Assembly (NCBI GenBank): GCA_014382245.1
Contig: JACNKC010000085.1
Span: 1-57,372 of the forward strand
Source: Pseudomonadota bacterium
GTDB lineage: Bacteria > Desulfobacterota > Binatia > UBA1149
DNA: 57,372 bases
Reading direction: 5' to 3'
The notes under the pieces were generated by a model. That model was not told where the DNA came from. It saw only the letters and a program-made list of their open reading frames with translations, and searched no databases. Each line of letters opens with the position of its first letter. Position 1 is the stretch's first letter. The position numbers were made by a program, and so were the translations under genes. Shown in pieces: positions 50,585 to 57,372 of the stretch.

Positions 50585-52012
50585 TCAGCCAGCGGGAGCC
50601 GCAAGCGGCAGATCACCGCTGGCCAACTCGCCAGCCACCCGCTGCAAACGGGCCAGCGTACGTTCCCGCCCGAGCACCACGCAGACCTCGTAGATACCAG
50701 GGCTCGCCTTGGAACCGGTAAGCGCCACGCGCGCGGGCTGGGCCAACTTGCCGAGCTTAACATCGAGGTCGACCAGGGCCGCGGCAAAAGCGGCCTCGAC
50801 GTTCGATTCATCCCAATCCGCCAGGAGTTCGAGCTGCTGGGCGAGAGCAGCCAGGCGAGCGAGTCCTTCCTCGTCGAGAAACCTGGCCACCGCCTTGCGA
50901 TCCCACGACAGGTCGTCGCTCAAAAAACAGTGTGCCCCCTCGGCGAGCCCTACCAATGTGACAGCTCGTTCTGCAAGTAATTCCACCACCAACTCGAGCC
51001 TCGAAGAGTCGTCAGCCTCGCCGGCTCCCAGGAAGGGGAGCACAGCCGCAGCCAGCTCTGCCGGCGGCGTAGCCTTGATATGCTGCTGGTTAACCCAACG
51101 CAGTTTCTCAAGGTCAAAGGCAGCAGCGGCTTTGCCCACCCCCTCTACGTCGAATAAGCCCGAGAGCTCTGCGCGACTGAATATCTCCTGGTCACCGTGA
51201 GACCAGCCCAGGCGGGCAAGATAATTGGCCATCGCCCCCGGCAGAATGCCCATCTCCCGGTATGCGTCCAGAGAGGTGGCCCCGTGCCGCTTGGACAAGC
51301 GCGAACGGTCGGCCCCCACGATCAACGGCAGGTGCCCGTAGCGCGGGGGCTCCTGCCCCAGGGAACGAAAAATCTGCGCCTGCCGCGGTGTGTTGGTCAG
51401 GTGATCCTCTCCTCTTAGTACGTGGGTTATACCCATGTCGAGATCGTCTACTACCACTACCAGGTGAAAGGTCGGGCTGCCGTCACTGCGCAAGAGCACG
51501 AGGTCGTCGAGTTCACTGTTGTCAAAAGTGACAGGTCCCCTGACGAGGTCGTCTATCGTCGTCTCGCCACTCTCGGGACTGGCCAGGCGCAGCACCGCGG
51601 GTCCGTCCAGTGCCGGCTCGTGGCCCGCGCCGCGACAGCTTCGGTCGTACATCGCTTTTTTGCCGGACGCCTGCGCCGCTTCGCGGGTGGCTGCGAGTTT
51701 TTCCTGCGAACACACGCACCAGTACGCGTGTCCGCCCCCGAGCAGTTCGGCGACCGCCTTGTCATACAACTCGGCCCTCTTGCTCTGGTAATACGGCCCC
51801 TCGTCGGCGACCACCCCCAGCCAGTCCAGGCCCGACATTATGGCCTGCACTGATTCGTCGCTCGACCGTTCACGGTCGGTGTCTTCTATCCTCAAAACAA
51901 AAGAGCCCCCGTGGTGGCGAGCGAAGAGATAGTTGAACAGCGCCGTGCGGGCGCCCCCTACGTGAAGGTGTCCGGTAGGACTCGGAGCGAATCGTGTTCG
52001 GACTTCGGGCAC
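50585..52012 (-). CDS. gltX: Glutamyl-tRNA synthetase
   Basis: 475 aa class I synthetase. The HIGH-type motif is FAPSPTGHLHVGG and the KMSKS-type motif is SRLSKRHGA; LRIEDTDRERS and the GEDHLTNTPRQ segment complete the active site. The GTG at 52012 (giving PEVRTRFAPSP directly after the start) fits the family best; a GTG five codons earlier at 52027 is possible. It charges tRNA-Glu; two tRNA-Glu genes lie elsewhere in the window. Convergent with acn; a CCGGCC/GGCCGG hairpin without T-tract lies between them. Confidence 0.94.
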   Translation of the reverse strand: MPEVRTRFAPSPTGHLHVGGARTALFNYLFARHHGGSFVLRIEDTDRERSSDESVQAIMSGLDWLGVVADEGPYYQSKRAELYDKAVAELLGGGHAYWCVCSQEKLAATREAAQASGKKAMYDRSCRGAGHEPALDGPAVLRLASPESGETTIDDLVRGPVTFDNSELDDLVLLRSDGSPTFHLVVVVDDLDMGITHVLRGEDHLTNTPRQAQIFRSLGQEPPRYGHLPLIVGADRSRLSKRHGATSLDAYREMGILPGAMANYLARLGWSHGDQEIFSRAELSGLFDVEGVGKAAAAFDLEKLRWVNQQHIKATPPAELAAAVLPFLGAGEADDSSRLELVVELLAERAVTLVGLAEGAHCFLSDDLSWDRKAVARFLDEEGLARLAALAQQLELLADWDESNVEAAFAAALVDLDVKLGKLAQPARVALTGSKASPGIYEVCVVLGRERTLARLQRVAGELASGDLPLAAPAG

Positions 52013-52080
52013 GCGGCAATCAAACACGCACCGTTACCGTCGTCAACGCGCCCACCCCCTTTCGAGCTACCCCCCTGGGT

Positions 52081-52116
52081 CGAAATAGCGCAGCTCACGC
52101 GGGGGGCTCTATTTCG
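52081..52116. repeat. Inverted repeat CGAAATAG/CTATTTCG
   Basis: Perfect eight-base arms 52081-52088 and 52109-52116 with a 20-base loop that can form extra AGC/GCT pairs. It is ~75 bases upstream of the sigma-54-like element, a usual enhancer distance. Confidence 0.4.
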
Positions 52117-52191
52117 TGGTGAGACCTGCTCAAAATCTCTAATGGGATCAGCTGTGGAAAAAACTACTGCTCAACGTGGAATCCTGCGCTT

Positions 52192-52206
52192 TGGCACGGC
52201 CTTCGC
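52192..52206 (+). promoter_or_regulatory. Sigma-54-like promoter upstream of prkA
   Basis: TGGCAC-GGCCT-TCGC followed by T. The -24 box is perfect, the GG/GC spacing is right and the -12 box differs from TTGC by one base. Initiation near 52218 would give a leader of ~190 nt. Confidence 0.4.
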
Positions 52207-52410
52207 TACGAAAGAGCGGCTTTTGTTTTCAAACACACGCGGTGATGCATCGCGTAATTGCAGCGGAACACCACGCGCTCAGCTGATCGCGCCTTTATGT
52301 CCTTGCCCGTAAGGGCAGAGGGGCGCATACTTTTTGGTGTAAGGCACGCTTCTACCGGGAATAGTAATCGATGATGCAGGGCTGCCATTACCACCGGGAG
52401 GTGTGATCGG

Positions 52411-54330
52411 ATGAGTGACCAGGAATTCGAACAGATCATCAAGCGAGACCGGGCGACCACGGCCCATCGTGAATGGAACGGAAGCCTCCTCGACTACCTC
52501 GAAGTCGTACGCAGCGATCCGACCATAGCCAAGCTCGCCCACTCCCGGGTCTACGACGCCGTGGTGGGAGCCGGGATCTCGGAGCACGAGCCCGGCGAGA
52601 ACGACGCGCCCGGTGGCCGACCGGAGAAAACTTACGCGTTCTTCTCCGGGGAATTCTTCGGCATCGACAACGTCGTCAGCCAGATCGTACGCTACTTTCA
52701 TTCGGCTGCTCACAAGGGAGAAGAGGCACGACAAGTCCTCTACCTCATGGGCCCCGTTGGTTCGGGCAAGACCTCGCTGGTCGAAAAACTCGAAACTACG
52801 TTGGAGACCGGGCCGCCGATGTTTGCGATCGAAGGCTGCCCCATGCACGAGGAGCCCCTGCACCTGGTCCCTAAGAACCTCAGGCGGGAGTTTGAGAAAA
52901 TGCTGGGCGTGAGCATCGAGGGCGACCTCTGCCCGGTTTGCAGCTACAGGCTCGAAGAAGAGTACGGCGGCCGTTACGAAGAGGTTCCGGTGAAAACCGT
53001 GAAATTCTCCAAGCGCGGTAGGATCGGTATCGGAGTCGTGCCACCGGTAGACCCCAACAACCAGGACACCTCGGTGCTGATCGGCAGCGAGGACATCTCA
53101 AAGCTCGATCTTTACTCGGAAGGAGACCCCAGGGTACTCGACCTCAACGGTGCCCTGAACGTGTCAAACCGCGGAATCTGTGAATTCATCGAGGTTTTCA
53201 AGAACGATACCGAGTACCTCCACGCGATGATCACCGCCACCCAGGAAAAAGTCATCCCGGCTCCCGGCCGTCACGGCATGGTCTACGTGGACACGGTTAT
53301 AGCGGCCCATTCCAACGAGGCCGAGTGGCAGCGTTTTCGCTCGGATCATACCAACGAGGCCATTCTTGACCGCATCGTGGTCATCAAGGTGCCTTACAAC
53401 CTCCAGTTGTCGCAGGAAGTAAAAATTTACCAGAAGATAATACAGAACTCGGATTTCAGGGCCCACGTGGCGCCGCATACTCTCGAACTGGTGGCCATGT
53501 TCGCGGTGTTGTCACGCCTTGAGCCCACAGCGAAGTGCGACCTTCTCACCAAGCTCAAGATCTACGACGGAGAAGAAGTCGTTGAAAAAGGGCGCACCAA
53601 GAAGATCGACATCACCGAGCTCAAGGAAGACGCCAAGCGCGAAGGCATGGATGGCATATCGACCCGCTTCAGTCTCAAGGCGCTGGACAACGCCCTCTCC
53701 GACCACGTGGAAGCCCGCTGTACTAACCCGATCACCGTGCGCGAAGCGCTCGTGAGCATGGTCAAGGAGGCCGATTTCCCGGACGACATTCGCAAGCAGT
53801 ACCTCGAGCTTCTGCAGAATACCCTCCACAAGGAATACCTGGAGCTTCTGGAGAAGGAGATCACCAAGGCCTTCGTCTACTCGTACAGCGAGCAGGCCGA
53901 ATCATTGTTCCAGAACTACCTCGACCACGCCGAGGCTTTCGTCAACAAGGCCAAGGTCCGGGACTCGAACACCTCCGAAGAGCTCGAACCCGACGAGGGC
54001 TTCATGAAATCCATCGAGGAGCAGATCGCCATCATAGGATCGGCAGCCGAGGGTTTCAGGCAAGACGTCATCTCCTACCTCTGGACCAACAGCCGACGTG
54101 GCAACACCATAAGCTATTCAAGCTACGAGCCCCTGAGACAGGCCATCGAAAAGAAACTCATGGCGTCGGTCCGTGAACTGAGCCGGATTGTCACGCGAGC
54201 CACTACCAGGGACGAAGAACAGAACGACAAGTACGACGCCATGGCGACCAACCTGATGGAAAACGGTTACTGCGAGCACTGCGTAGATACCGTCCTCAAG
54301 TACGCCGCCAATAACCTCTGGAAAGACTAG
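52411..54330 (+). CDS. prkA: PrkA-family AAA serine protein kinase
   Basis: 639 aa, the usual length of PrkA/YeaG. Walker A GPVGSGKTS at ~114-122 lies in the AAA domain, with CPMHEEPLHL and the NRGICEFIEVFKN and AHSNEAEW segments that are strongly conserved in the family, then the C-terminal PrkA kinase domain ending YCEHCVDTVLKYAANNLWKD. In enterobacteria YeaG acts with YeaH in stress and nitrogen-starvation adaptation. First gene of the prkA-yeaH-spoVR operon. Confidence 0.95.
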   Translation: MSDQEFEQIIKRDRATTAHREWNGSLLDYLEVVRSDPTIAKLAHSRVYDAVVGAGISEHEPGENDAPGGRPEKTYAFFSGEFFGIDNVVSQIVRYFHSAAHKGEEARQVLYLMGPVGSGKTSLVEKLETTLETGPPMFAIEGCPMHEEPLHLVPKNLRREFEKMLGVSIEGDLCPVCSYRLEEEYGGRYEEVPVKTVKFSKRGRIGIGVVPPVDPNNQDTSVLIGSEDISKLDLYSEGDPRVLDLNGALNVSNRGICEFIEVFKNDTEYLHAMITATQEKVIPAPGRHGMVYVDTVIAAHSNEAEWQRFRSDHTNEAILDRIVVIKVPYNLQLSQEVKIYQKIIQNSDFRAHVAPHTLELVAMFAVLSRLEPTAKCDLLTKLKIYDGEEVVEKGRTKKIDITELKEDAKREGMDGISTRFSLKALDNALSDHVEARCTNPITVREALVSMVKEADFPDDIRKQYLELLQNTLHKEYLELLEKEITKAFVYSYSEQAESLFQNYLDHAEAFVNKAKVRDSNTSEELEPDEGFMKSIEEQIAIIGSAAEGFRQDVISYLWTNSRRGNTISYSSYEPLRQAIEKKLMASVRELSRIVTRATTRDEEQNDKYDAMATNLMENGYCEHCVDTVLKYAANNLWKD

Positions 54331-54340
54331 GAGCGGTACG

Positions 54341-55507
54341 GTGGGCGCGACCTTTCGCCCCGCTTCGCGGGAGTCGTCGGACCGAAGCGCTGGTGACCGG
54401 CTGCGCCATCGCCAGAAGGTGCGCCGCTCCATCATGGACAACATCGGCGATATCGTAGCCGAGGAATCCATCATCGGCCGCTCCGGCGACCAGGTGGTCA
54501 AGGTCCCCATCCGTGGGATCAAGGAATATCAATTCATTCACGGTAAAAACCAGCCGTCCGTGGGAGAAGGAGCGGGCGATGATCTTGCCGAGGGAGACGT
54601 CATTGCCCGTAAGCCGGGCGACGCCGCAGGTAAACCGGGACAGGCGGGCGAAGAAGCCGGCGTAGACTACTACGAGACCGACATCACCCTCGACGAGCTC
54701 ATCGACATGATGTTCGAGGACCTGAACCTTCCCGACCTCGAGCGAAAGCAAATGAGCTCGATTGAGTCGTTACGCAACACCAAGCGAAAGGGCTACAGAA
54801 AAGTCGGGCTGAGGGTGAGGCTCGACCGCCGCCGCACCGTGCGCAACAAGATACGCAGGAGCCTGTCCACGAGCAGCCGAACCGATGTTGCCAACGATGA
54901 GCGCGTGCCCTTTCGCGCCGAGGATCTGTCCTACCGCCACCGGACAACCGAGATACACAAGGAGTCCAACGCCGCGGTCTTCTGCATAATGGACACCTCG
55001 GGGTCGATGGGCACCACCAAGAAGTACCTCGCCCGTAGTTTTTTCTTCATGCTCTACCAGTTCGTGGCGAGGCGTTACGAGAAAGTAGACGTGATCTTTC
55101 TTTCACACGACATCGACGCGCGCGAGGTAACCGAAGATGAGTTCTTCCACAAGGGAGAATCCGGCGGCACTTTCGTTTCGTCGGGCTACAACAAAGCGCT
55201 CGAGATCATCACCGATCGCTACCACCCGGACCTCTGGAACGTGTACGCGTTTCACTGTTCAGACGGTGATAATTTTGCCAGTGATAACCCCAGCGCGATA
55301 AAGAGCGCGCAGGAACTCTGCGATGCCTGCAACATGTTCGGCTACGGGGAGATCAAGCCCCAGCGCGCGACCGCCTACGGCAATTCCTTGATCGACATTT
55401 TCAAGGCCGTCGCCGCCCCCAATTTCCACGCGGTGTTGATCGAGGGCAAAGAAGACGTCTGGCCAGCCTTCAAGGCCTTCCTCGGGGCCGAGGAGGATTC
55501 CGCGTGA
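54341..55507 (+). CDS. yeaH: YeaH/YhbH family (DUF444) protein with VWA-like domain
   Basis: 388 aa, GTG start with AGGAG seven bases upstream. The basic N-terminus DRLRHRQKVRRSI, Gly-rich mid-region and IMDTSGSMG (MIDAS-like, ~217-224) are family hallmarks; AYGNSLIDIFK follows near the end. It is the standard partner of PrkA. The stop overlaps the spoVR start by four bases (GTGA). Confidence 0.94.
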   Translation: MGATFRPASRESSDRSAGDRLRHRQKVRRSIMDNIGDIVAEESIIGRSGDQVVKVPIRGIKEYQFIHGKNQPSVGEGAGDDLAEGDVIARKPGDAAGKPGQAGEEAGVDYYETDITLDELIDMMFEDLNLPDLERKQMSSIESLRNTKRKGYRKVGLRVRLDRRRTVRNKIRRSLSTSSRTDVANDERVPFRAEDLSYRHRTTEIHKESNAAVFCIMDTSGSMGTTKKYLARSFFFMLYQFVARRYEKVDVIFLSHDIDAREVTEDEFFHKGESGGTFVSSGYNKALEIITDRYHPDLWNVYAFHCSDGDNFASDNPSAIKSAQELCDACNMFGYGEIKPQRATAYGNSLIDIFKAVAAPNFHAVLIEGKEDVWPAFKAFLGAEEDSA

Positions 55508-56925
55508 GTCACCCCGGACTGGACGAGCTCAGGGAATGGGACGATCGCGTTGTCGGACTGGTAGACGCCTTCGGCCTGGAGTGCGCCCCCCAGGAGTTCG
55601 AGATCTGCGACCACAACGACATGCTTGGCTACATGGCCTACTCGGGCATGCCGTCTCAGTACCCCCACTGGTCTTTCGGCAAGGCCTTCGAAAAGCAAAA
55701 AACCCTTTACGACCACGGCGTATCCGGCCTCCCCTACGAGATGGTAATCAACTCAGACCCGTCGCTGGCTTATCTCATGCGAGACAACTCACTGGGCCTT
55801 AACATACTCACGATGGCCCACGTGTACGGCCACAACGATTTTTTTCGCAACAACAGCACGTTCGTAGACACCGAACCACAGTACACCCTGGCCCGCTTCA
55901 AATCGCACGCCGAGCGTATTCGTTCTTACGTGGAGGACCCGGTTGCGGGGCCGACTGCGGTCGAAGCGACGCTCGACGCAGCCCACGCGCTGGCCCTCAA
56001 CTGCCAGAGAAACATGTCATTACGCAAAACCACGAGATCTGAGCAACAGCAACGCGCGATTGATATGTCCACCCCCCCAACGGACCCGAACGCGGCGATC
56101 CACGCTCCCCTCAGCAAGGAAGATCCCGACCTGAGTCGCATACCGTTGGAGCCGGAGCCCGACCTTCTCCTGTTCATCCGTGACTACAATCCCTACCTCG
56201 CCGAGTGGCAGAAAGATATCCTCACGATCGTCCACGAGCAGGCCCACTACTTCATCCCCCAGATGGAAACCAAGATAATGAACGAAGGATGGGCCAGCTA
56301 CTGGCACTACCAGGTCATGTCTGAACTCGACTTGCCCGATGATTTGAGAATCGAATTCATGATCAATCACAACCAGGTCATCCGTCCCCACCCCGGGGGC
56401 ATCAACCCCTACCACGTGGGCTTCCGAATCTGGCAAGCCATATACGAGCGCGAGGAAGGTGCCGGGCCAATCGACCACCGCCGGCGAGACGCGGGCCACC
56501 ATGCCCTGTTCGCCGCCAGGGAAAGTGACCGCGACAGTTCGTTCCTGAGAAGGTTTCTTGATCGCGACCTGGTCAGAGACCTGGGACTGTTCGAGTTCAC
56601 CGAAAAAGGCCGGGACACGGTCGTGTCCAAGGTTGCGGACGATCAGGGTTGGGAGTCCGTACGCGACACCCTGGTCGCCTCGGTGGGCACGGGCTCACTG
56701 CCCGTCATAGAAATTACCGACGCCGACTTCCAGGGCTCGCGACACCTGCACCTGGTCCACCGCTACCAGGGACAGGAACTCGAGCTACCGCACGCGCGTG
56801 CGACGATGGAACTGCTGCGAACGCTTTGGGGGCGAGACGTGTTCCTGGACACGGTGCTCAACGAAAAACCAGCCAGGTTGCACTGCAGCGAAGATGGTTT
56901 TTCGGCCGAGAGCACCGACCGCTGA
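55504..56925 (+). CDS. spoVR: SpoVR family protein
   Basis: 473 aa. Conserved blocks FEICDHNDMLGYMAYSGMP, YPHWSFGKAFE, AHVYGHNDFF, IVHEQAHYFIPQMETKIMNE and NPYHVGFRIW are unmistakable for SpoVR. In Bacillus the protein affects spore cortex; in Gram-negatives it accompanies PrkA-YeaH as a stress module. Its biochemical role is unknown. Last gene of the operon. Confidence 0.95.
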   Translation: MSHPGLDELREWDDRVVGLVDAFGLECAPQEFEICDHNDMLGYMAYSGMPSQYPHWSFGKAFEKQKTLYDHGVSGLPYEMVINSDPSLAYLMRDNSLGLNILTMAHVYGHNDFFRNNSTFVDTEPQYTLARFKSHAERIRSYVEDPVAGPTAVEATLDAAHALALNCQRNMSLRKTTRSEQQQRAIDMSTPPTDPNAAIHAPLSKEDPDLSRIPLEPEPDLLLFIRDYNPYLAEWQKDILTIVHEQAHYFIPQMETKIMNEGWASYWHYQVMSELDLPDDLRIEFMINHNQVIRPHPGGINPYHVGFRIWQAIYEREEGAGPIDHRRRDAGHHALFAARESDRDSSFLRRFLDRDLVRDLGLFEFTEKGRDTVVSKVADDQGWESVRDTLVASVGTGSLPVIEITDADFQGSRHLHLVHRYQGQELELPHARATMELLRTLWGRDVFLDTVLNEKPARLHCSEDGFSAESTDR

Positions 56926-56943
56926 ACACCACCCGCTTCCGGT

Positions 56944-57219
56944 TCAGCCCTCAGCATCGACGACCGCGCGCCCGACCAGCGCAGGCAGGTCAACACCGGG
57001 AGGCAAAGTCCCCATGCCCAGGTGGGCGCAGGACAGGCGCGTAGCCACAAAGGCTTCGACGAGCGGCGCCGGCGAATACCTTGCAAGCAACGATGCCTGC
57101 AGGGCGGTCGCCATTTTTTCGACCAGCAGGCGGGCCTGGGAGGGGTCTTCGCGTGCCGCCTTGAGAGCGGCGGAACGAGGGTCATCCGCAACCTCCCGTT
57201 CGGTTTCCTTCTCCCCCCC
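56944..57219 (-). pseudogene. AidB-like acyl-CoA dehydrogenase, C-terminal part only
   Basis: Reading upward from the stop at 56944, the frame gives a C-terminus with ARLLVEKMATALQASLLAR, YSPAPLVEAFVATRL and LGMGTLPPGVD, closely resembling the end of AidB/isovaleryl-CoA-dehydrogenase-like proteins. The frame stops at a TAG (57220-57222) where the sequence becomes C-rich, so about 92 codons are readable. This is more likely a complete gene cut by a poor contig end than a true pseudogene. Confidence 0.6.
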
Positions 57220-57372
57220 CTATCTTACCCCCTCCGCGAATGCTTCGGAAGCACCCCCCTCCCTCCGTGCCCCCCCCACCACCCCCGGGTGGACCACCGC
57301 TTCCGACCCCTCCCCCGCTTCCCTCCCCCCGTCGCCCCTGACACACTCCCCCTGTCCCACCTCCCCCCCCTC
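57205..57372. other. C-rich low-complexity contig end
   Basis: The last ~165 bases are dominated by C homopolymers broken by short words, with almost no G runs, unlike the rest of the window. No gene, repeat unit or symmetric element explains it. Sequencing or assembly noise at a contig end is the simplest reading. Confidence 0.6.

Larger units (their letters stand above)
52013..52410. other. 398-nt divergent intergenic region between gltX and prkA
   Basis: No convincing gene. It contains an inverted repeat at 52081-52116, a sigma-54-like element at 52192-52206 directed toward prkA, and a GGGAGG ribosome site shortly before the prkA ATG. Promoters for gltX should also lie here but none stands out. 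Confidence 0.5.

Overview
This is a high G+C bacterial window, densely packed, with many 1-4 nt start/stop overlaps. Its gene content suggests an uncultured, aerobic deltaproteobacterial-type lineage (the Myxococcota/Desulfobacterota/Binatota range). The pointers are a sigma-54-controlled exopolysaccharide locus of the exosortase (XrtA/PEP-CTERM)-associated type, an ExeA/GspA-like ATPase, several acyl-CoA dehydrogenases, two F420/luciferase-type oxidoreductases, a PQQ dehydrogenase and a PrkA-YeaH-SpoVR operon. The taxonomic placement is inference from content, not from a marker gene.

Layout. (1) 1-21.6 kb, minus strand: a large surface-polysaccharide locus. Reading along its direction of transcription it starts with a 129-aa HTH-like protein and an orphan NtrC-type response regulator. 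A GspA/ExeA-like ATPase with LysM and SPOR-like domains follows. Then comes a long operon: Wza-like export lipoprotein, Wzz/GumC-like copolymerase, CpsD-like protein with an altered P-loop, Wzy/WaaL-type polymerase or ligase, glycosyltransferase, DegT aminotransferase, a phosphoglycosyl transferase with permuted domain order, epimerase, Gfo/Idh/MocA dehydrogenase, a second SDR, glycosyltransferase, HprK-like kinase, Wzx flippase, glycosyltransferase, and a truncated membrane sulfatase-superfamily gene. Two perfect sigma-54 promoters (TGGCAC-N5-TTGC) precede the ATPase and the export operon. They share a layout of CCCCC-N4-GGGTRGG upstream elements, which suggests that the adjacent NtrC-type regulator switches on the whole locus.

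(2) 21.7-31.7 kb: lipid and C1 metabolism. It holds a long methylsuccinyl-CoA-dehydrogenase-like acyl-CoA dehydrogenase, a sulfatase-superfamily lipoprotein, an LLM oxidoreductase, a cyclophilin lipoprotein, MetF, an APH-like kinase, and a pair of acyl-CoA dehydrogenases in which only one subunit shows the catalytic Glu.

(3) 31.9-48 kb: mixed housekeeping and accessory genes. They include a secreted collagen-like protein, a tRNA-Arg/tRNA-Glu operon with a terminator, MscS, EVE, methyltransferase, SDR, Nudix, GPH transporter, alpha/beta hydrolase, DJ-1/PfpI, GST, a small secreted protein, and a sterol-desaturase-like plus PQQ-dehydrogenase pair. A second LLM oxidoreductase, an MBL hydrolase, an exported EEP-family protein with dockerin-like C-terminal loops, HIT and tRNA-Glu(CTC) complete the block.

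(4) 48-57.4 kb: aconitase, glutamyl-tRNA synthetase, and the stress operon prkA-yeaH-spoVR behind a possible sigma-54-like promoter. The window ends in the 3' part of an AidB-like acyl-CoA dehydrogenase that dissolves into about 160 nt of C-rich low-complexity sequence, probably a contig-end artefact.
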